From: Ruminococcaceae bacterium YAD3003
GTDB lineage: Bacteria; Bacillota; Clostridia; Saccharofermentanales; Saccharofermentanaceae
DNA: 64,000 nt
NCBI GenBank assembly: GCA_900107185.1
Contig: FNPA01000012.1
Coordinates: 56,752-120,751, forward strand
Direction of reading: 5' to 3'
Below the pieces are notes generated by a model, which worked only from the letters and a program-made list of their open reading frames with translations, did not search any database and had not been told where the DNA came from. Positions 1 through 8,635 of this stretch are shown here, piece after piece. Numbering within the stretch: the first letter of the stretch is position 1; every line of letters starts with the position of its first letter. The position numbers were made by a program, and so were the translations under genes.

Positions 1-2
1 AC

Positions 3-212
3 AAGGCAGAAGATGTTATGACCAATGTAGATGAGTCTCTCGACGGCATGAATAAGATGATCGCAAATGTTGATACTGTTCTGTCTGATAATACCGAAGC
101 AATGAGTGAGGCGGTAACAAAGATCAGCAATATCGATGTTGATGCCCTTAATGAGTCCATTCAGGATCTTAACGAAGCAGTAGATAGGTTATCCAGATTA
201 TTCGGTGCATAA
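3..212 (+). CDS. C-terminal part of an unknown coiled-coil protein (runs off the window start)
   Basis: The reading frame is open from the first bases of the window, so this is the end of a longer gene whose start lies outside. The visible 69 residues are rich in Asn, Asp, Met, Ser and Leu, with repeats such as NVDESLDGMN and NVDTVLSDN. Hydrophobic residues recur every 3-4 positions, as expected of an extended alpha-helical or coiled-coil segment. No motif is recognised. It ends 8 bp before the response regulator gene, and the AAGGAG ribosome binding site of that gene lies in the gap, so the two are probably co-transcribed. Function unknown. Confidence 0.6.
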   Translation, partial: KAEDVMTNVDESLDGMNKMIANVDTVLSDNTEAMSEAVTKISNIDVDALNESIQDLNEAVDRLSRLFGA

Positions 213-220
213 GGAGCAAT

Positions 221-928
221 ATGCATTACAGCGTACTGATAATTGACGACGAGAAAGAACTCTCTGAATACACCGCGAAGTATTTCAATATGTCCGGTGT
301 AACGGCGCAGTATGCTCTGGACAGCCAATCAGCGATGGAGTTTTTTAAGGGAAATACATGTTCTCTTGTTCTTCTGGACATTAACCTCGGTGACGATTCC
401 GGGTTCGAGCTGTGCCAGAAGATAAGAGCATCTCTGGATATTCCGATTTTTTTTATCAGTGCAAGATCTGCCGAAGATGATATGCTCCTGGCCCTGAGTA
501 TCGGCGGTGACGATTATATCTGCAAACCTTATTCTCTTAGTGTCCTTCTTGCGAAAGTAAAGGCCGAACTCAAAAGATATGAGGCAACTCATAAAGAAGA
601 TGCCAAGTCTGAAGAAGATAATGTATCTGTGTTGGGTGATGCTACTATCGATCTGAAGAAAGCAACGATAACCAAGAACGGCGTAGAGACGCCTCTTAAG
701 GCGATGGAGTATAAGATACTTGTTTATCTTCTCCGTAACAGCGACCGCGTTATCCCAAAGGAAGAAATTTTCGAAAAGATCTGGGATACCACTTATGTCG
801 GAGATGTAACTCTTAATGTTCATATCAGGCATTTAAGGGAAAAGATCGAAGATGATGCCGGCAATCCGCGATTCATTAAGACCGTATGGGGTGTAGGTTT
901 CATGCTCGATTCCAAAGGCAATCCGTAA
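221..928 (+). CDS. Two-component response regulator, OmpR/PhoB family
   Basis: A 235-residue protein with a receiver domain (about residues 1-118) and a C-terminal winged-helix DNA-binding domain (about 140-232). The acidic pocket is visible as IIDDEKE, the phospho-acceptor Asp is in LVLLDINLGDD, and the conserved Lys is in ICKPYS. The winged helix carries the typical VTLNVHIRHLREKIED recognition segment and the terminal KTVWGVGF. It should be phosphorylated by the adjacent histidine kinase (ATG directly after this stop codon) and act as a transcription factor. The likely target is the downstream ABC transporter operon, whose promoter carries direct repeats. The effector signal cannot be read from the sequence. 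Confidence 0.95.
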   Translation: MHYSVLIIDDEKELSEYTAKYFNMSGVTAQYALDSQSAMEFFKGNTCSLVLLDINLGDDSGFELCQKIRASLDIPIFFISARSAEDDMLLALSIGGDDYICKPYSLSVLLAKVKAELKRYEATHKEDAKSEEDNVSVLGDATIDLKKATITKNGVETPLKAMEYKILVYLLRNSDRVIPKEEIFEKIWDTTYVGDVTLNVHIRHLREKIEDDAGNPRFIKTVWGVGFMLDSKGNP

Positions 929-2212
929 ATGAAGATAAGATACCTTATTATCTATATTCTGTTTGTTCTGGCAGCGGGAATTACCGGATGCTATGTTATC
1001 GTGAGCGGAAATCTCTACGAAGATATCCCGTCTCACACGATCGAAATAAACAGACTGATAATAAGCCTTCAGGAGAACTGGACAGACATTGAAGCAAATA
1101 ACGATCTTCTGATATCAAGTGACGAAGAGTTCGATTATTCTGTTATCGATACTGATGGTAACGTCCTCGTATTTACGCGCGATGACATCGCGAAAAGCAT
1201 TTCATCTGCGACTTCAGACTACGACATTATAAGAAATATCGAAGTGGAGGGTAATGTCGCCGGATATCTCATAGTACATAATCCCAAAGCAGAACTCGAG
1301 AAGCAGACAAACATCAAGATAGCTCTGTTTGTGTTTGTTATTGTTGCTGTAACTGTATTAGTTTCAGTGCTCTACTATATCTATCTGAAGAAGAGAGTAT
1401 TAGATCCTTTTAAAAAGCTTAAAAACTTTGCGGTTATGGTGGCCGGAGGCAATCTCGATACTCCTTTGGAGATGGACAGGGGTAATGTTTTCGGACCTTT
1501 TACCGAGAGTTTTGACATTATGCGTGAGGAACTCAAGGCTTCACGTGAACGCGAGGAACAGGCGGTTAAGAGCCGTAAGGAACTTGTTGCCCAGTTGTCG
1601 CATGATATCAAGACACCTGTTGCATCTATCAAGGCCATGACAGATGTTATGAGCCTTACTGCTACAGATGAGACCCGTGATACGATAGCTGCAATCAATT
1701 CCAAGGCAGATCAGATTGACGGCCTTATCTCAAATCTTTTCCACGCAACTTTGGAAGAGCTCGAGCAATTGGAAGTAAGACCTGAAGATGTAAATTCAAC
1801 TGATATTATCCAGATGATAAAAGACGCAGATTATATGCATAAGATTAATATTCTTGAGATAAAGGATGCAGTAGTCTTTGCAGACAGGTTAAGACTTAAC
1901 CAGGTCATAAGTAACATCATCTTTAACTCATATAAATATGCGGATACCGAGATAAATGTAACGAGCAGATTTGAGAATGGTGATCCGAAGTATCTGTTCA
2001 TTAAGATCGCTGACAAAGGCCCTGGCGTTCCTGAAGAAGAAATAGAGGTCATTACCCAGAAGTTCAAACGCGGCAGCAATGCAGGCAACAAAGACGGCTC
2101 CGGTCTCGGCCTTTATATCTCAGATTATCTGATGAAAAAAATGGGAGGCAGTCTTACGCCTCAAAATACTGATGAAGGCTTTGCCGTAGAGATCGGAATA
2201 AAGATCTCTTAA
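929..2212 (+). CDS. Sensor histidine kinase
   Basis: A 427-residue membrane histidine kinase. A first TM helix at about residues 3-25 and a second at about 133-155 flank an extracytoplasmic sensor of about 105 residues. A HAMP-like linker (KKRVLDPFKKLKNF) follows. The HisKA H-box is QLSHDIKTPVASIK, and the HATPase domain shows the N box (ISNIIFNSYKYAD), G1 (DKGPGVPEEE) and G2 (GSGLGLYIS). It autophosphorylates on His and should pass the phosphate to the preceding response regulator. The sizeable external domain argues against the small BceS-type kinases of bacitracin modules, even though an FtsX-type exporter follows. Ligand unknown. Confidence 0.94.
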   Translation: MKIRYLIIYILFVLAAGITGCYVIVSGNLYEDIPSHTIEINRLIISLQENWTDIEANNDLLISSDEEFDYSVIDTDGNVLVFTRDDIAKSISSATSDYDIIRNIEVEGNVAGYLIVHNPKAELEKQTNIKIALFVFVIVAVTVLVSVLYYIYLKKRVLDPFKKLKNFAVMVAGGNLDTPLEMDRGNVFGPFTESFDIMREELKASREREEQAVKSRKELVAQLSHDIKTPVASIKAMTDVMSLTATDETRDTIAAINSKADQIDGLISNLFHATLEELEQLEVRPEDVNSTDIIQMIKDADYMHKINILEIKDAVVFADRLRLNQVISNIIFNSYKYADTEINVTSRFENGDPKYLFIKIADKGPGVPEEEIEVITQKFKRGSNAGNKDGSGLGLYISDYLMKKMGGSLTPQNTDEGFAVEIGIKIS

Positions 2213-2283
2213 AAAGATTTCAAACCGGTTTTAAAAAGATTTAAAAAACAGACAAAGGTTTAAAACGTCCCTAATACTATACT
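2211..2283 (+). promoter_or_regulatory. Promoter with direct repeats upstream of the ABC exporter
   Basis: The 10-mer AAAAAGATTT occurs at 2211-2220 and again at 2233-2242, exactly 22 bp apart (two helical turns). A looser copy, CAAAGGTTT, lies at 2253-2261. A -10-like TATACT sits at 2278-2283 and there is no good -35 hexamer 17 bp upstream of it. Direct repeats with a two-turn spacing in place of a -35 are what an OmpR-family activator needs, so this is a likely site for the regulator at 221-928. That link is an inference. Confidence 0.45.
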
Positions 2284-2326
2284 TGTGCCATAAGGAGATA
2301 GTAATTTCGAAAGGGAGTTTAAACCG

Positions 2327-4681
2327 ATGTTAAAACTTGTTAAGGCACATTTTCATAAAGATAAAGCAGTGCTCTTGGCTTTTCTTCTGATCCTGACAGT
2401 TGCATCAATGCTTCTTCATACAAGTCTTATGGTCGCACGTTACGATTCAATGTATGAAGATAAATTGGAGCAGCAGGGAGTTTCTGATTCTCTGTTCTTT
2501 TGCCTGGGTGATGAAGATGAGATAAATGATGCAATAAATGACATGGACTACGTGGACAGTTCATATCTTGTAGACATTATCATTCCTGACATGGTTACAT
2601 TATCCGTGAACGGTGGCAAGGACACAGAGATTGAAGGCTTGTTCTTTGTAGATGAGGAGAATGAAGCTGTATACCAGAAACTTCACTATGTTGAGAAAGA
2701 TGATTCCATAACCGGTCCATCGATCTGCATAAATGTCTATACAGCATATGCAGAAGGAATAAGAGTAGGAGATAAGCTTAAGGTTTCCAACAAAGATGCC
2801 GGCAGTTATGAGCTTACAGTAAAAGGTATCTACGAAGATCTCTTTTGCGGTCAGATGTACTCATATTATTCAACGATAATTGACCACGGTACTTACGAGA
2901 CTCTCTCTGATGAAACTGAATCCATATCAAGTGTCACAATGCCGTTTCAAATGCAGTTCCTGTGCGTTAAGTTCAAAGCAGGAGAGGATATCAGCATTAA
3001 GACAACTCTACTACAGGATGAATTTACCAAAGCAGGAATGTATTGCAGAGGATACGATAAGACGCTGGCCAAAGCAGGTTATACTGGTATCTCAAATATT
3101 ATCGCTGCATTCATGGCATCTTTTTCTGTGATAATCATGATAATCGCATTCATCATGATCATCTTTACAGTAAACACCAACATCAACCGTGATATTAGAA
3201 ACATTGGAGCTCTCCGTGCAGTTGGATTTACTATTTCCCAGGTAAGGGCCTCTCTTATGGTTGAGTATTCGTTAGTTGCAGCAGTTGCTTGTTTAATTGG
3301 TGTTACGGGATCTTACCTGGTTTTCCCTGTGCTCGAGAACCTGGCACTCAAGCAGTTAACAGGTCTAGTATGGGAAGGCGGATTCCATCCCTTTATGTCA
3401 TTGCCGCTTTTTGCAGGCATGATCGCTGCGATGCTGATCGTAACTTTTGTTGCTACACATCTCATAAGAAATATCCATCCTGCAACTGCATTAAGATTCG
3501 GACTTGAATCGCACAGTTTCAAGAAGAATTATCTTCCTCTGGATAAGACGAATGGCAGCCTTAACGGACTTCTTGCGTTAAAGAGTACATTGCAGAATAA
3601 AGGCCAGAATATTATCGTTGCGGGAGTTATCCTGGCGGTATCCTATCTGACGGCTTTTTCCTCAATCCTTTTCTATAACACAAGGATCGATATAACCAAT
3701 TTCCAAAGGCTCCTTCAGGGTGATGCACCTGACGCTTATGTAAACATCACGTACGATACTCCTGAAGAGATGTACGACATCATAGATAAAATCCAGTCTA
3801 TGGACGTCGTGACCGAAGCTTACGGACTCACAAATGCAGATGCTCACTCAGGCGACTATAACTGTTATCTTCTGTATTCGACTAACCCTCAATATGTCTA
3901 CTGCGGAGTTTACGAAGGCGAGATGGCAATTGAAGCAAATGAAGCCGTTGTAGGCGGACTTCTTGCAGAGAGACAGGGTCTTGGAATAGGTGATGAGATC
4001 AAGGTTAAATATATGGATAAAGAGGTATCTTTCCTCATAACCGGTCTTCAGCAGGCTGTTTACAGTATGGGTGAGAGAATCTATATATCCGAAGAAGGAT
4101 TCAGAAGACTTGATGGCGAGCCTAAATACAGCTATGTCAGAGTAAGGATCGAAGATGCAACTGAAGAGAGGGTAGATAAGTTCCTTGAAGATGCGGAAAA
4201 ACTTTTGGGTGATAACTGCACCAGTACAGAGAACTACTATCATACTCAAAGGAGCACGGATAATGTGCCTGTATTTGCAGTATCACTCGTTATCCTCATC
4301 CTGATAATCCTGAATATCTTTACGGTGCTCGTAGTTATTAGGCTTTTACTTAAGACTGTTTTCATCAAGCGCGAAAAGGAATTCGGCATCAAGAAAGCGG
4401 TAGGATTTACCAGCAGACAGTTAAGGATCCAGCTCGCGTTATCGCTGATACCGATCAGCATTATCGGATCAGTCTTGGGCGGTATCGCTGCATGCCTTAC
4501 AACCAATAAACTCTTCGACCTGATATTCAGCAGTTACGGCATTAAGAATTCAGACCTTCTTATAAATCCAGGTGTGATACCTGTAACTATTTTGCTCGTT
4601 ACGCTTCTGGTATTTGTTATCTCATTTATCATGTCAGGCAGGATGAAGAAAGTATCTGCATATCAGCTTATTTCGGAATAA
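2327..4681 (+). CDS. FtsX-like ABC transporter permease
   Basis: A 784-residue membrane protein with the MacB/FtsX permease layout: an N-terminal TM helix (about residues 14-36), a large extracytoplasmic region, a three-helix FtsX domain (about 255-390), a central TM near 425-445, a second external region, and a final three-helix FtsX domain (about 650-780). The motif NINRDIRNIGALRAVGFT and its second-half counterpart KREKEFGIKKAVGFT are the cytoplasmic segments typical of the family. Such permeases work as mechanotransmission exporters for peptides or lipoproteins with a dedicated ATPase. The ATPase gene starts 3 bp downstream. Control by the upstream two-component system is likely; the substrate is unknown. 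Confidence 0.92.
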   Translation: MLKLVKAHFHKDKAVLLAFLLILTVASMLLHTSLMVARYDSMYEDKLEQQGVSDSLFFCLGDEDEINDAINDMDYVDSSYLVDIIIPDMVTLSVNGGKDTEIEGLFFVDEENEAVYQKLHYVEKDDSITGPSICINVYTAYAEGIRVGDKLKVSNKDAGSYELTVKGIYEDLFCGQMYSYYSTIIDHGTYETLSDETESISSVTMPFQMQFLCVKFKAGEDISIKTTLLQDEFTKAGMYCRGYDKTLAKAGYTGISNIIAAFMASFSVIIMIIAFIMIIFTVNTNINRDIRNIGALRAVGFTISQVRASLMVEYSLVAAVACLIGVTGSYLVFPVLENLALKQLTGLVWEGGFHPFMSLPLFAGMIAAMLIVTFVATHLIRNIHPATALRFGLESHSFKKNYLPLDKTNGSLNGLLALKSTLQNKGQNIIVAGVILAVSYLTAFSSILFYNTRIDITNFQRLLQGDAPDAYVNITYDTPEEMYDIIDKIQSMDVVTEAYGLTNADAHSGDYNCYLLYSTNPQYVYCGVYEGEMAIEANEAVVGGLLAERQGLGIGDEIKVKYMDKEVSFLITGLQQAVYSMGERIYISEEGFRRLDGEPKYSYVRVRIEDATEERVDKFLEDAEKLLGDNCTSTENYYHTQRSTDNVPVFAVSLVILILIILNIFTVLVVIRLLLKTVFIKREKEFGIKKAVGFTSRQLRIQLALSLIPISIIGSVLGGIAACLTTNKLFDLIFSSYGIKNSDLLINPGVIPVTILLVTLLVFVISFIMSGRMKKVSAYQLISE

Positions 4682-4684
4682 AGA

Positions 4685-5461
4685 ATGGAGACTATAAAGA
4701 TGAACAAAGAAGTAATTATCAAAACAGAAAAACTGTCAAAGAGCTTTTCCGTCGGAGGAAAACAGCAGCACGTTATAAAGAACCTCGACATGGAAATATA
4801 TAAGGGAGATTTCACCGTTATCATGGGATCTTCCGGTGCCGGCAAATCCACTCTCCTTTATGCCTTATCAGGCATGGATAAACCGACACTCGGAAGTATC
4901 TCATACAGCGGCAAAGAGATCACATCAATGAACGACGACCAGCTCGCGGTTTTCAGGAGAAAGCACTGCGGTTTCGTTTTCCAGCAGGTCCATCTTGTTG
5001 ACAGCATGAGCATCATGGATAATGCAATCTCAACAGGCATGCTGACAGGACAGAAGCAGAAGGATTTGAAGAATAAAGCAGAGAAGCTCTTTGAGAGAGT
5101 AGGTCTCTCAAATGATCTGTGGGGCAAGTTCCCGGCTCAGTTATCAGGCGGTGAGGCACAGCGAGCAGCAATGGTAAGAGCGGTTATTAACGACCCTGAT
5201 GTTGTTTTCGCTGATGAGCCTACGGGAGCTCTCAACTCGACAGGTGTTAAGTCTGTTCTAGACGTACTTACAGACATAAACCGTTCGGGCCAGTCTATCG
5301 TCATGGTAACTCACGACATAACATCCGCCAGAAGAGCCAACCGAATTATCTATCTCAAGGATGGTGGTATACTTGGCGAATGTGAGCTCGGCGAATACGT
5401 GACAGGTGACAAGGAGCGTCACAGAAAGATCAAGGCTTTCCTGGAGGAGATGGGATGGTAA
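4685..5461 (+). CDS. ABC transporter ATP-binding protein (LolD/MacB-like)
   Basis: A 258-residue ABC ATPase. The Walker A motif is GSSGAGKST (about residue 46), the Q-loop is FVFQQVHLVDSMS, the signature is [14 protein letters not shown], Walker B is DVVFADEPTG, and the switch His is in VMVTHD. This subtype pairs with FtsX-like permeases, here the gene 3 bp upstream. The second possible start (ATG at 4700) would drop the first five residues; the first ATG is taken here. The last 7 bases overlap the start of the following lipoprotein gene, implying coupled translation. Confidence 0.94.
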   Translation: METIKMNKEVIIKTEKLSKSFSVGGKQQHVIKNLDMEIYKGDFTVIMGSSGAGKSTLLYALSGMDKPTLGSISYSGKEITSMNDDQLAVFRRKHCGFVFQQVHLVDSMSIMDNAISTGMLTGQKQKDLKNKAEKLFERVGLSNDLWGKFPAQLSGGEAQRAAMVRAVINDPDVVFADEPTGALNSTGVKSVLDVLTDINRSGQSIVMVTHDITSARRANRIIYLKDGGILGECELGEYVTGDKERHRKIKAFLEEMGW

Positions 5462-5919
5462 ATAAGAGGCTTATCAAGGTTTTCTGCCTGACATTATGTC
5501 CGGTCTTTGGTTTAGGCGTATCTTCATGCGGTTTTGATCCAGATGAACCGGTGACTAAAGTTCAGTATTACACGGAAGATAAACCACTGATGAATCATAT
5601 TGACGGTCTGAATGATTATAAGAGTCTTGAATATGAAGCAGTGGTTCGTACAACCAGGGTATCTATGGGTCCTCACGAGCCGGAATACCGAGGTGTTATC
5701 GTTCTTACAGATGATGCCGCAGAAGAAATATGGAATGAGTACGAATGGGAAGAGGCTGAACCTGAACCGTTTGAGTTTGAGAAGATAGACACAGATAAGC
5801 TTAATTCCGTGACCTGGTATTATTCTGAGGAGTTTGAGAAAGACACCATTAAGTACGGGCATGTTAACTATATCTATTTTGGTGATAACACCGTGATATT
5901 CAGTTTACAGACTTCATGA
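5455..5919 (+). CDS. Small lipoprotein of the ABC exporter operon
   Basis: A 154-residue protein with a lipoprotein signal: basic start MVNKRLIK, a hydrophobic stretch, and the lipobox VSSC, with Cys at about residue 25. The mature part is acidic (EWEEAEPEPFEFEK) and shows no known domain. The start codon lies inside the end of the ATPase gene (7-bp overlap) and a strong terminator follows, so it is the last gene of the permease-ATPase operon. It may be an accessory or target lipoprotein of the exporter; this rests on context only. Confidence 0.8.
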   Translation: MVNKRLIKVFCLTLCPVFGLGVSSCGFDPDEPVTKVQYYTEDKPLMNHIDGLNDYKSLEYEAVVRTTRVSMGPHEPEYRGVIVLTDDAAEEIWNEYEWEEAEPEPFEFEKIDTDKLNSVTWYYSEEFEKDTIKYGHVNYIYFGDNTVIFSLQTS

Positions 5920-5937
5920 ATAATTAAGATCGAAAAC

Positions 5938-5972
5938 AAAAACCCTCTTCAGATTCTGAAGAGGGTTTTTTA
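5938..5972. terminator. Bidirectional rho-independent terminator
   Basis: A 13-bp stem, AAACCCTCTTCAG paired with CTGAAGAGGGTTT around a 3-nt loop, is flanked by A and T runs on both sides. It can end the exporter operon on the plus strand and the tRNA-Thr transcript on the minus strand. Confidence 0.9.
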
Positions 5973-5974
5973 TT

Positions 5975-6049
5975 TGGAGCCAAAGGCGGGAATCGAACCC
6001 GCGACCTATTCATTACGAGTGAATTGCTCTACCCCTGAGCCACTTTGGC
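5975..6049 (-). tRNA. tRNA-Thr (anticodon CGT), CCA encoded
   Basis: The minus strand folds into a full cloverleaf. The acceptor GCCAAAG pairs with CTTTGGC, the D arm is GGCTCAGGGGTAGAGC, the anticodon loop is CTCGTAA (anticodon CGT, reading ACG), and the T arm is GCGGG-TTCGATT-CCCGC. The discriminator is T and the 3' CCA is encoded. Its own promoter lies at 6060-6088. Confidence 0.95.
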
Positions 6050-6059
6050 GTGCCATAAG

Positions 6060-6088
6060 AATATACCTATTTGGCTGATAAGTGTCAA
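6060..6088 (-). promoter_or_regulatory. Promoter of tRNA-Thr
   Basis: On the minus strand a consensus -35 TTGACA (6083-6088) is followed, after exactly 17 bp, by -10 TATATT (6060-6065). It ends about 10 bp before the mature 5' end of tRNA-Thr, a usual distance for stable RNA genes. Confidence 0.8.
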
Positions 6089-6141
6089 GTAAGGCGCCTT
6101 TTAGAATTGTATTCATATTATTCAGGCATTTTTATTAAGAA

Positions 6142-6150
6142 TGATATAAT
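6142..6150 (+). promoter_or_regulatory. Extended -10 promoter of the solute-binding lipoprotein gene
   Basis: TGATATAAT is a perfect extended -10 element (TGNTATAAT), 25 bp before the start codon. No convincing -35 is seen. The same TGNTATAAT form recurs before several other genes in this window. Confidence 0.6.
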
Positions 6151-6174
6151 TATTCTATCGGAGGATAACTGAAG

Positions 6175-7557
6175 ATGGCCCGTAATGTGTTTATGAGAAC
6201 AACCGGTCTTTTACTCTGCGTGTCTATGGCAGGCACGCTGTTATCAGGCTGCAAAAAGGGCGATGACATGTTTCCTTCGATTGATCCTTACAGTAACGGA
6301 TCTGACGTTACGGAAGAGACTGCCGAGACTGACGAAACTGTTGTAATAACAGACATCGAAGAGTTAAGTGTTGCACTTCCTTATTCCGATCTGACAGTCC
6401 AGTGTCTGGCCTCCATGTTCTATTGTAAGAACAACGGCCTTTGGGAGAGCAATGAGAGCGGAATTACGGTTGATGCTGATTATCTTACTTCGATTGCTAC
6501 CAATTACGCTGTAACCAATATCGGTTGCGGCAGCACTGGTGCCAGCCTTGAGAATATCGATTCCTGGAACGAAGGCGGCACTATGCCTGATCTGTTCCTC
6601 GCACAGGACAGTAAAGCTGTATGGGACAGCGGTTATTGTGCTGAATTAAACAGTTTCTTATCAGACGATACTTATTTGAGCAGCCAGCAGATCTATTCGG
6701 GTGCTTTAACAGCTGATTCTGAGAACGGCATTTTCTTTGCAGTTCCGCATTTCTGTTCTGCTGAGATAATTATCGGCAGCAAGGAATTTATACCTTCAGG
6801 AAGCGGAAAACTCCAGACAAAGAATACTACTGAAGAATTGAGAGAATATCTGTTTGAGATCAGGGAAGAGTATCCTGATTGTGCAGGCTTTGCCTCAGCA
6901 TATAACATGATTCCTTATCTTGGATCTGCATTTAATGGCGATGTTCCGACTTCTTTTATGGGCTACGATGAGTATCTCAAAAATCCTGATTCTGCAAAAG
7001 CAGTTATTGCGGATGCTTCTTCATATGTAAGGAATTTCTATTTTGATTCAATAGCAAATGACCTTAGTGCAGGGGCAGATCCCGTTTATTCCAGAACCGC
7101 TGCTTTGTGGGCTGATTCTTCCGCAAACATTAAGGCGTGGGATGAGTACTATCCAAACAGCCTTTATTTCCTGCATCTTCCTTGCAACGATGCTTCCAAC
7201 GTCGGTGTTCCTTATGTAAGCACCTATTCTCTATGCGTTTCAAAGGGTTCGGCGAACAGCAAATTTGCTGCTGAGTTTGCCACCTTTATTTCTTACGATC
7301 CGGATGCACAGCTTCTCATCTACAGACTTGAGAACATGACAGGTCTTATGCCGCTTACCAGAAATGATTCGGTATGGGATCTGATATCTGATGATCCTTT
7401 GTTCGGGCACATGGCAGCTGATTTCCATCAGACAATGGATAATGCCGTATATTGTCCGGCTTCATACGACAGCAAAGTGTTTACCAACACGAAGGTATAT
7501 ACGGCTGAGTTTGTTAAGGGAACAGATGATTTTGATCCGGAGAAGTGCTATGGCTGA
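6175..7557 (+). CDS. Extracellular solute-binding lipoprotein (ABC family 1-like)
   Basis: A 460-residue exported lipoprotein. Signal peptide MARNVFMRTTGLLLCVSMAG is followed by the lipobox LSGC (Cys at about residue 26), then an acidic Asp/Glu/Thr linker. The mature protein has features of family 1 (sugar-type) solute-binding proteins, for example the segment GGTMPDLFLAQDS and a late ASEFATFIS-like helix (AAEFATFISYDPDAQ). No permease or ATPase gene is adjacent, so its transporter partner is elsewhere or it acts as an orphan receptor. Its last 8 bases overlap the following repair gene. The sugar-binding assignment is moderate; the lipoprotein call is firm. Confidence 0.75.
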   Translation: MARNVFMRTTGLLLCVSMAGTLLSGCKKGDDMFPSIDPYSNGSDVTEETAETDETVVITDIEELSVALPYSDLTVQCLASMFYCKNNGLWESNESGITVDADYLTSIATNYAVTNIGCGSTGASLENIDSWNEGGTMPDLFLAQDSKAVWDSGYCAELNSFLSDDTYLSSQQIYSGALTADSENGIFFAVPHFCSAEIIIGSKEFIPSGSGKLQTKNTTEELREYLFEIREEYPDCAGFASAYNMIPYLGSAFNGDVPTSFMGYDEYLKNPDSAKAVIADASSYVRNFYFDSIANDLSAGADPVYSRTAALWADSSANIKAWDEYYPNSLYFLHLPCNDASNVGVPYVSTYSLCVSKGSANSKFAAEFATFISYDPDAQLLIYRLENMTGLMPLTRNDSVWDLISDDPLFGHMAADFHQTMDNAVYCPASYDSKVFTNTKVYTAEFVKGTDDFDPEKCYG

Positions 7558-8632
7558 TAAGATCGACCTTCGAAAGATACATATAGCTGACAGCTCTGAG
7601 CTTCGCAGAAGAGGCCTGATGGCAGGCACCATCAAGTACATTGAAGATGACATCAGATCTCTCGGAACGGGCAGCCAGGGCGAAGCTATGATCGCCGTTA
7701 AGGACGGCGTTATCTACGCGCTTGTAAAATTGTTCAGACCGGATCGAAAGAACTGTAGGGCACATATTGAATTTGTTTTCACCAACGATGCCAATGCTGA
7801 TACACAGAGCGGAGTAGTTGATGAGGTCTTAAGATATTGTTTCCTTAGCGAGTACTATCACAAGGTTACTGTTATCTGTAATCACGGCAATGAAGGCCTC
7901 GAGAGGATTCTTACGGGTGCCGGATTCGTACAGGAAGCTGTTTTAAGAGATGAAGTAAGACTTAAGAACGGCTTTGAGGATGCGGGACTCTATGCGATGC
8001 TGTCTTATGAGTATCGTAAATACAATATCTGCTTTGTTCCTTTCGAGCGTGGTGTTTCAATGGTATCTGGCGGTAAGGATTATATTGATTCCGTCAGACT
8101 CTATCACTACGGCCAGAATCTGGAAGATCCTTTCGCTAAAAATATCGCTGCCGGTCTGGGCCTGTTGGATTCTAACGGCGGATTGGTAAGAAACGATGAC
8201 GGAATATACAACATGGATTCTGAACAGCTCAAATACCTGCCGGATGAACTCTCCAAAGCTTATACAGAGCTCCGTGAGTACTTCGACAGCATGAGAGCGG
8301 GATTTGATCTTAATGTTCAGTTTAATTCAGGTACGCCTTTCCAGAAGAAAGTATGGAACGCTCTCAACACGATCCCGTACGGCGCTACGGCAAGTTATGA
8401 GGACATAGCGCTCAAACTTACTGACGGCGACCTGAAGGAAGCAAGAAAGATAACAAGAGCCGTAGGTGCTGCGTGCTCCGACAACCCTGTTGCAATCGTC
8501 ATCCCGTGCCACAGGGTAATCGGTAAGGACGGCAGCATCGTAGGTTATGCGGCAGGTATCGACATCAAGGACTATCTGCTGTTACATGAGAGTTTTACGG
8601 CGGTAACACCGCTGATATCCAAGGAGGGATGA
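7550..8632 (+). CDS. ogt: GNAT-like / methylated-DNA-protein cysteine methyltransferase fusion
   Basis: A 360-residue protein started at the ATG inside the end of the preceding gene (8-bp overlap); an open frame extends upstream but lies over the previous gene. The C-terminal part (about residues 245-355) is an O6-alkylguanine-DNA alkyltransferase. It shows GTPFQKKVWNALNTIPYG, the helix-turn-helix region, and the active-site motif IPCHRVIGKDG, with the Cys that accepts the alkyl group. The N-terminal part (about 1-165) has a GNAT acetyltransferase look (GNEGLERILTGAGFVQEAVLRDE), but its catalytic role is unproven. The protein repairs O6-methylguanine by irreversible transfer to itself. Confidence 0.85.
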   Translation: MADKIDLRKIHIADSSELRRRGLMAGTIKYIEDDIRSLGTGSQGEAMIAVKDGVIYALVKLFRPDRKNCRAHIEFVFTNDANADTQSGVVDEVLRYCFLSEYYHKVTVICNHGNEGLERILTGAGFVQEAVLRDEVRLKNGFEDAGLYAMLSYEYRKYNICFVPFERGVSMVSGGKDYIDSVRLYHYGQNLEDPFAKNIAAGLGLLDSNGGLVRNDDGIYNMDSEQLKYLPDELSKAYTELREYFDSMRAGFDLNVQFNSGTPFQKKVWNALNTIPYGATASYEDIALKLTDGDLKEARKITRAVGAACSDNPVAIVIPCHRVIGKDGSIVGYAAGIDIKDYLLLHESFTAVTPLISKEG

Positions 8633-8635
8633 TTA

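Noticed and set aside
886..1092. Small plus-strand open frame across the regulator-kinase junction
   Set aside because: It overlaps both genes out of frame, with no ribosome binding site.
7391..7549. Longer N-terminus of the alkyltransferase gene
   Set aside because: The extra 53 codons lie wholly over the solute-binding protein gene and read as a shadow frame; ATG 7550 matches the overlap style of the operon.
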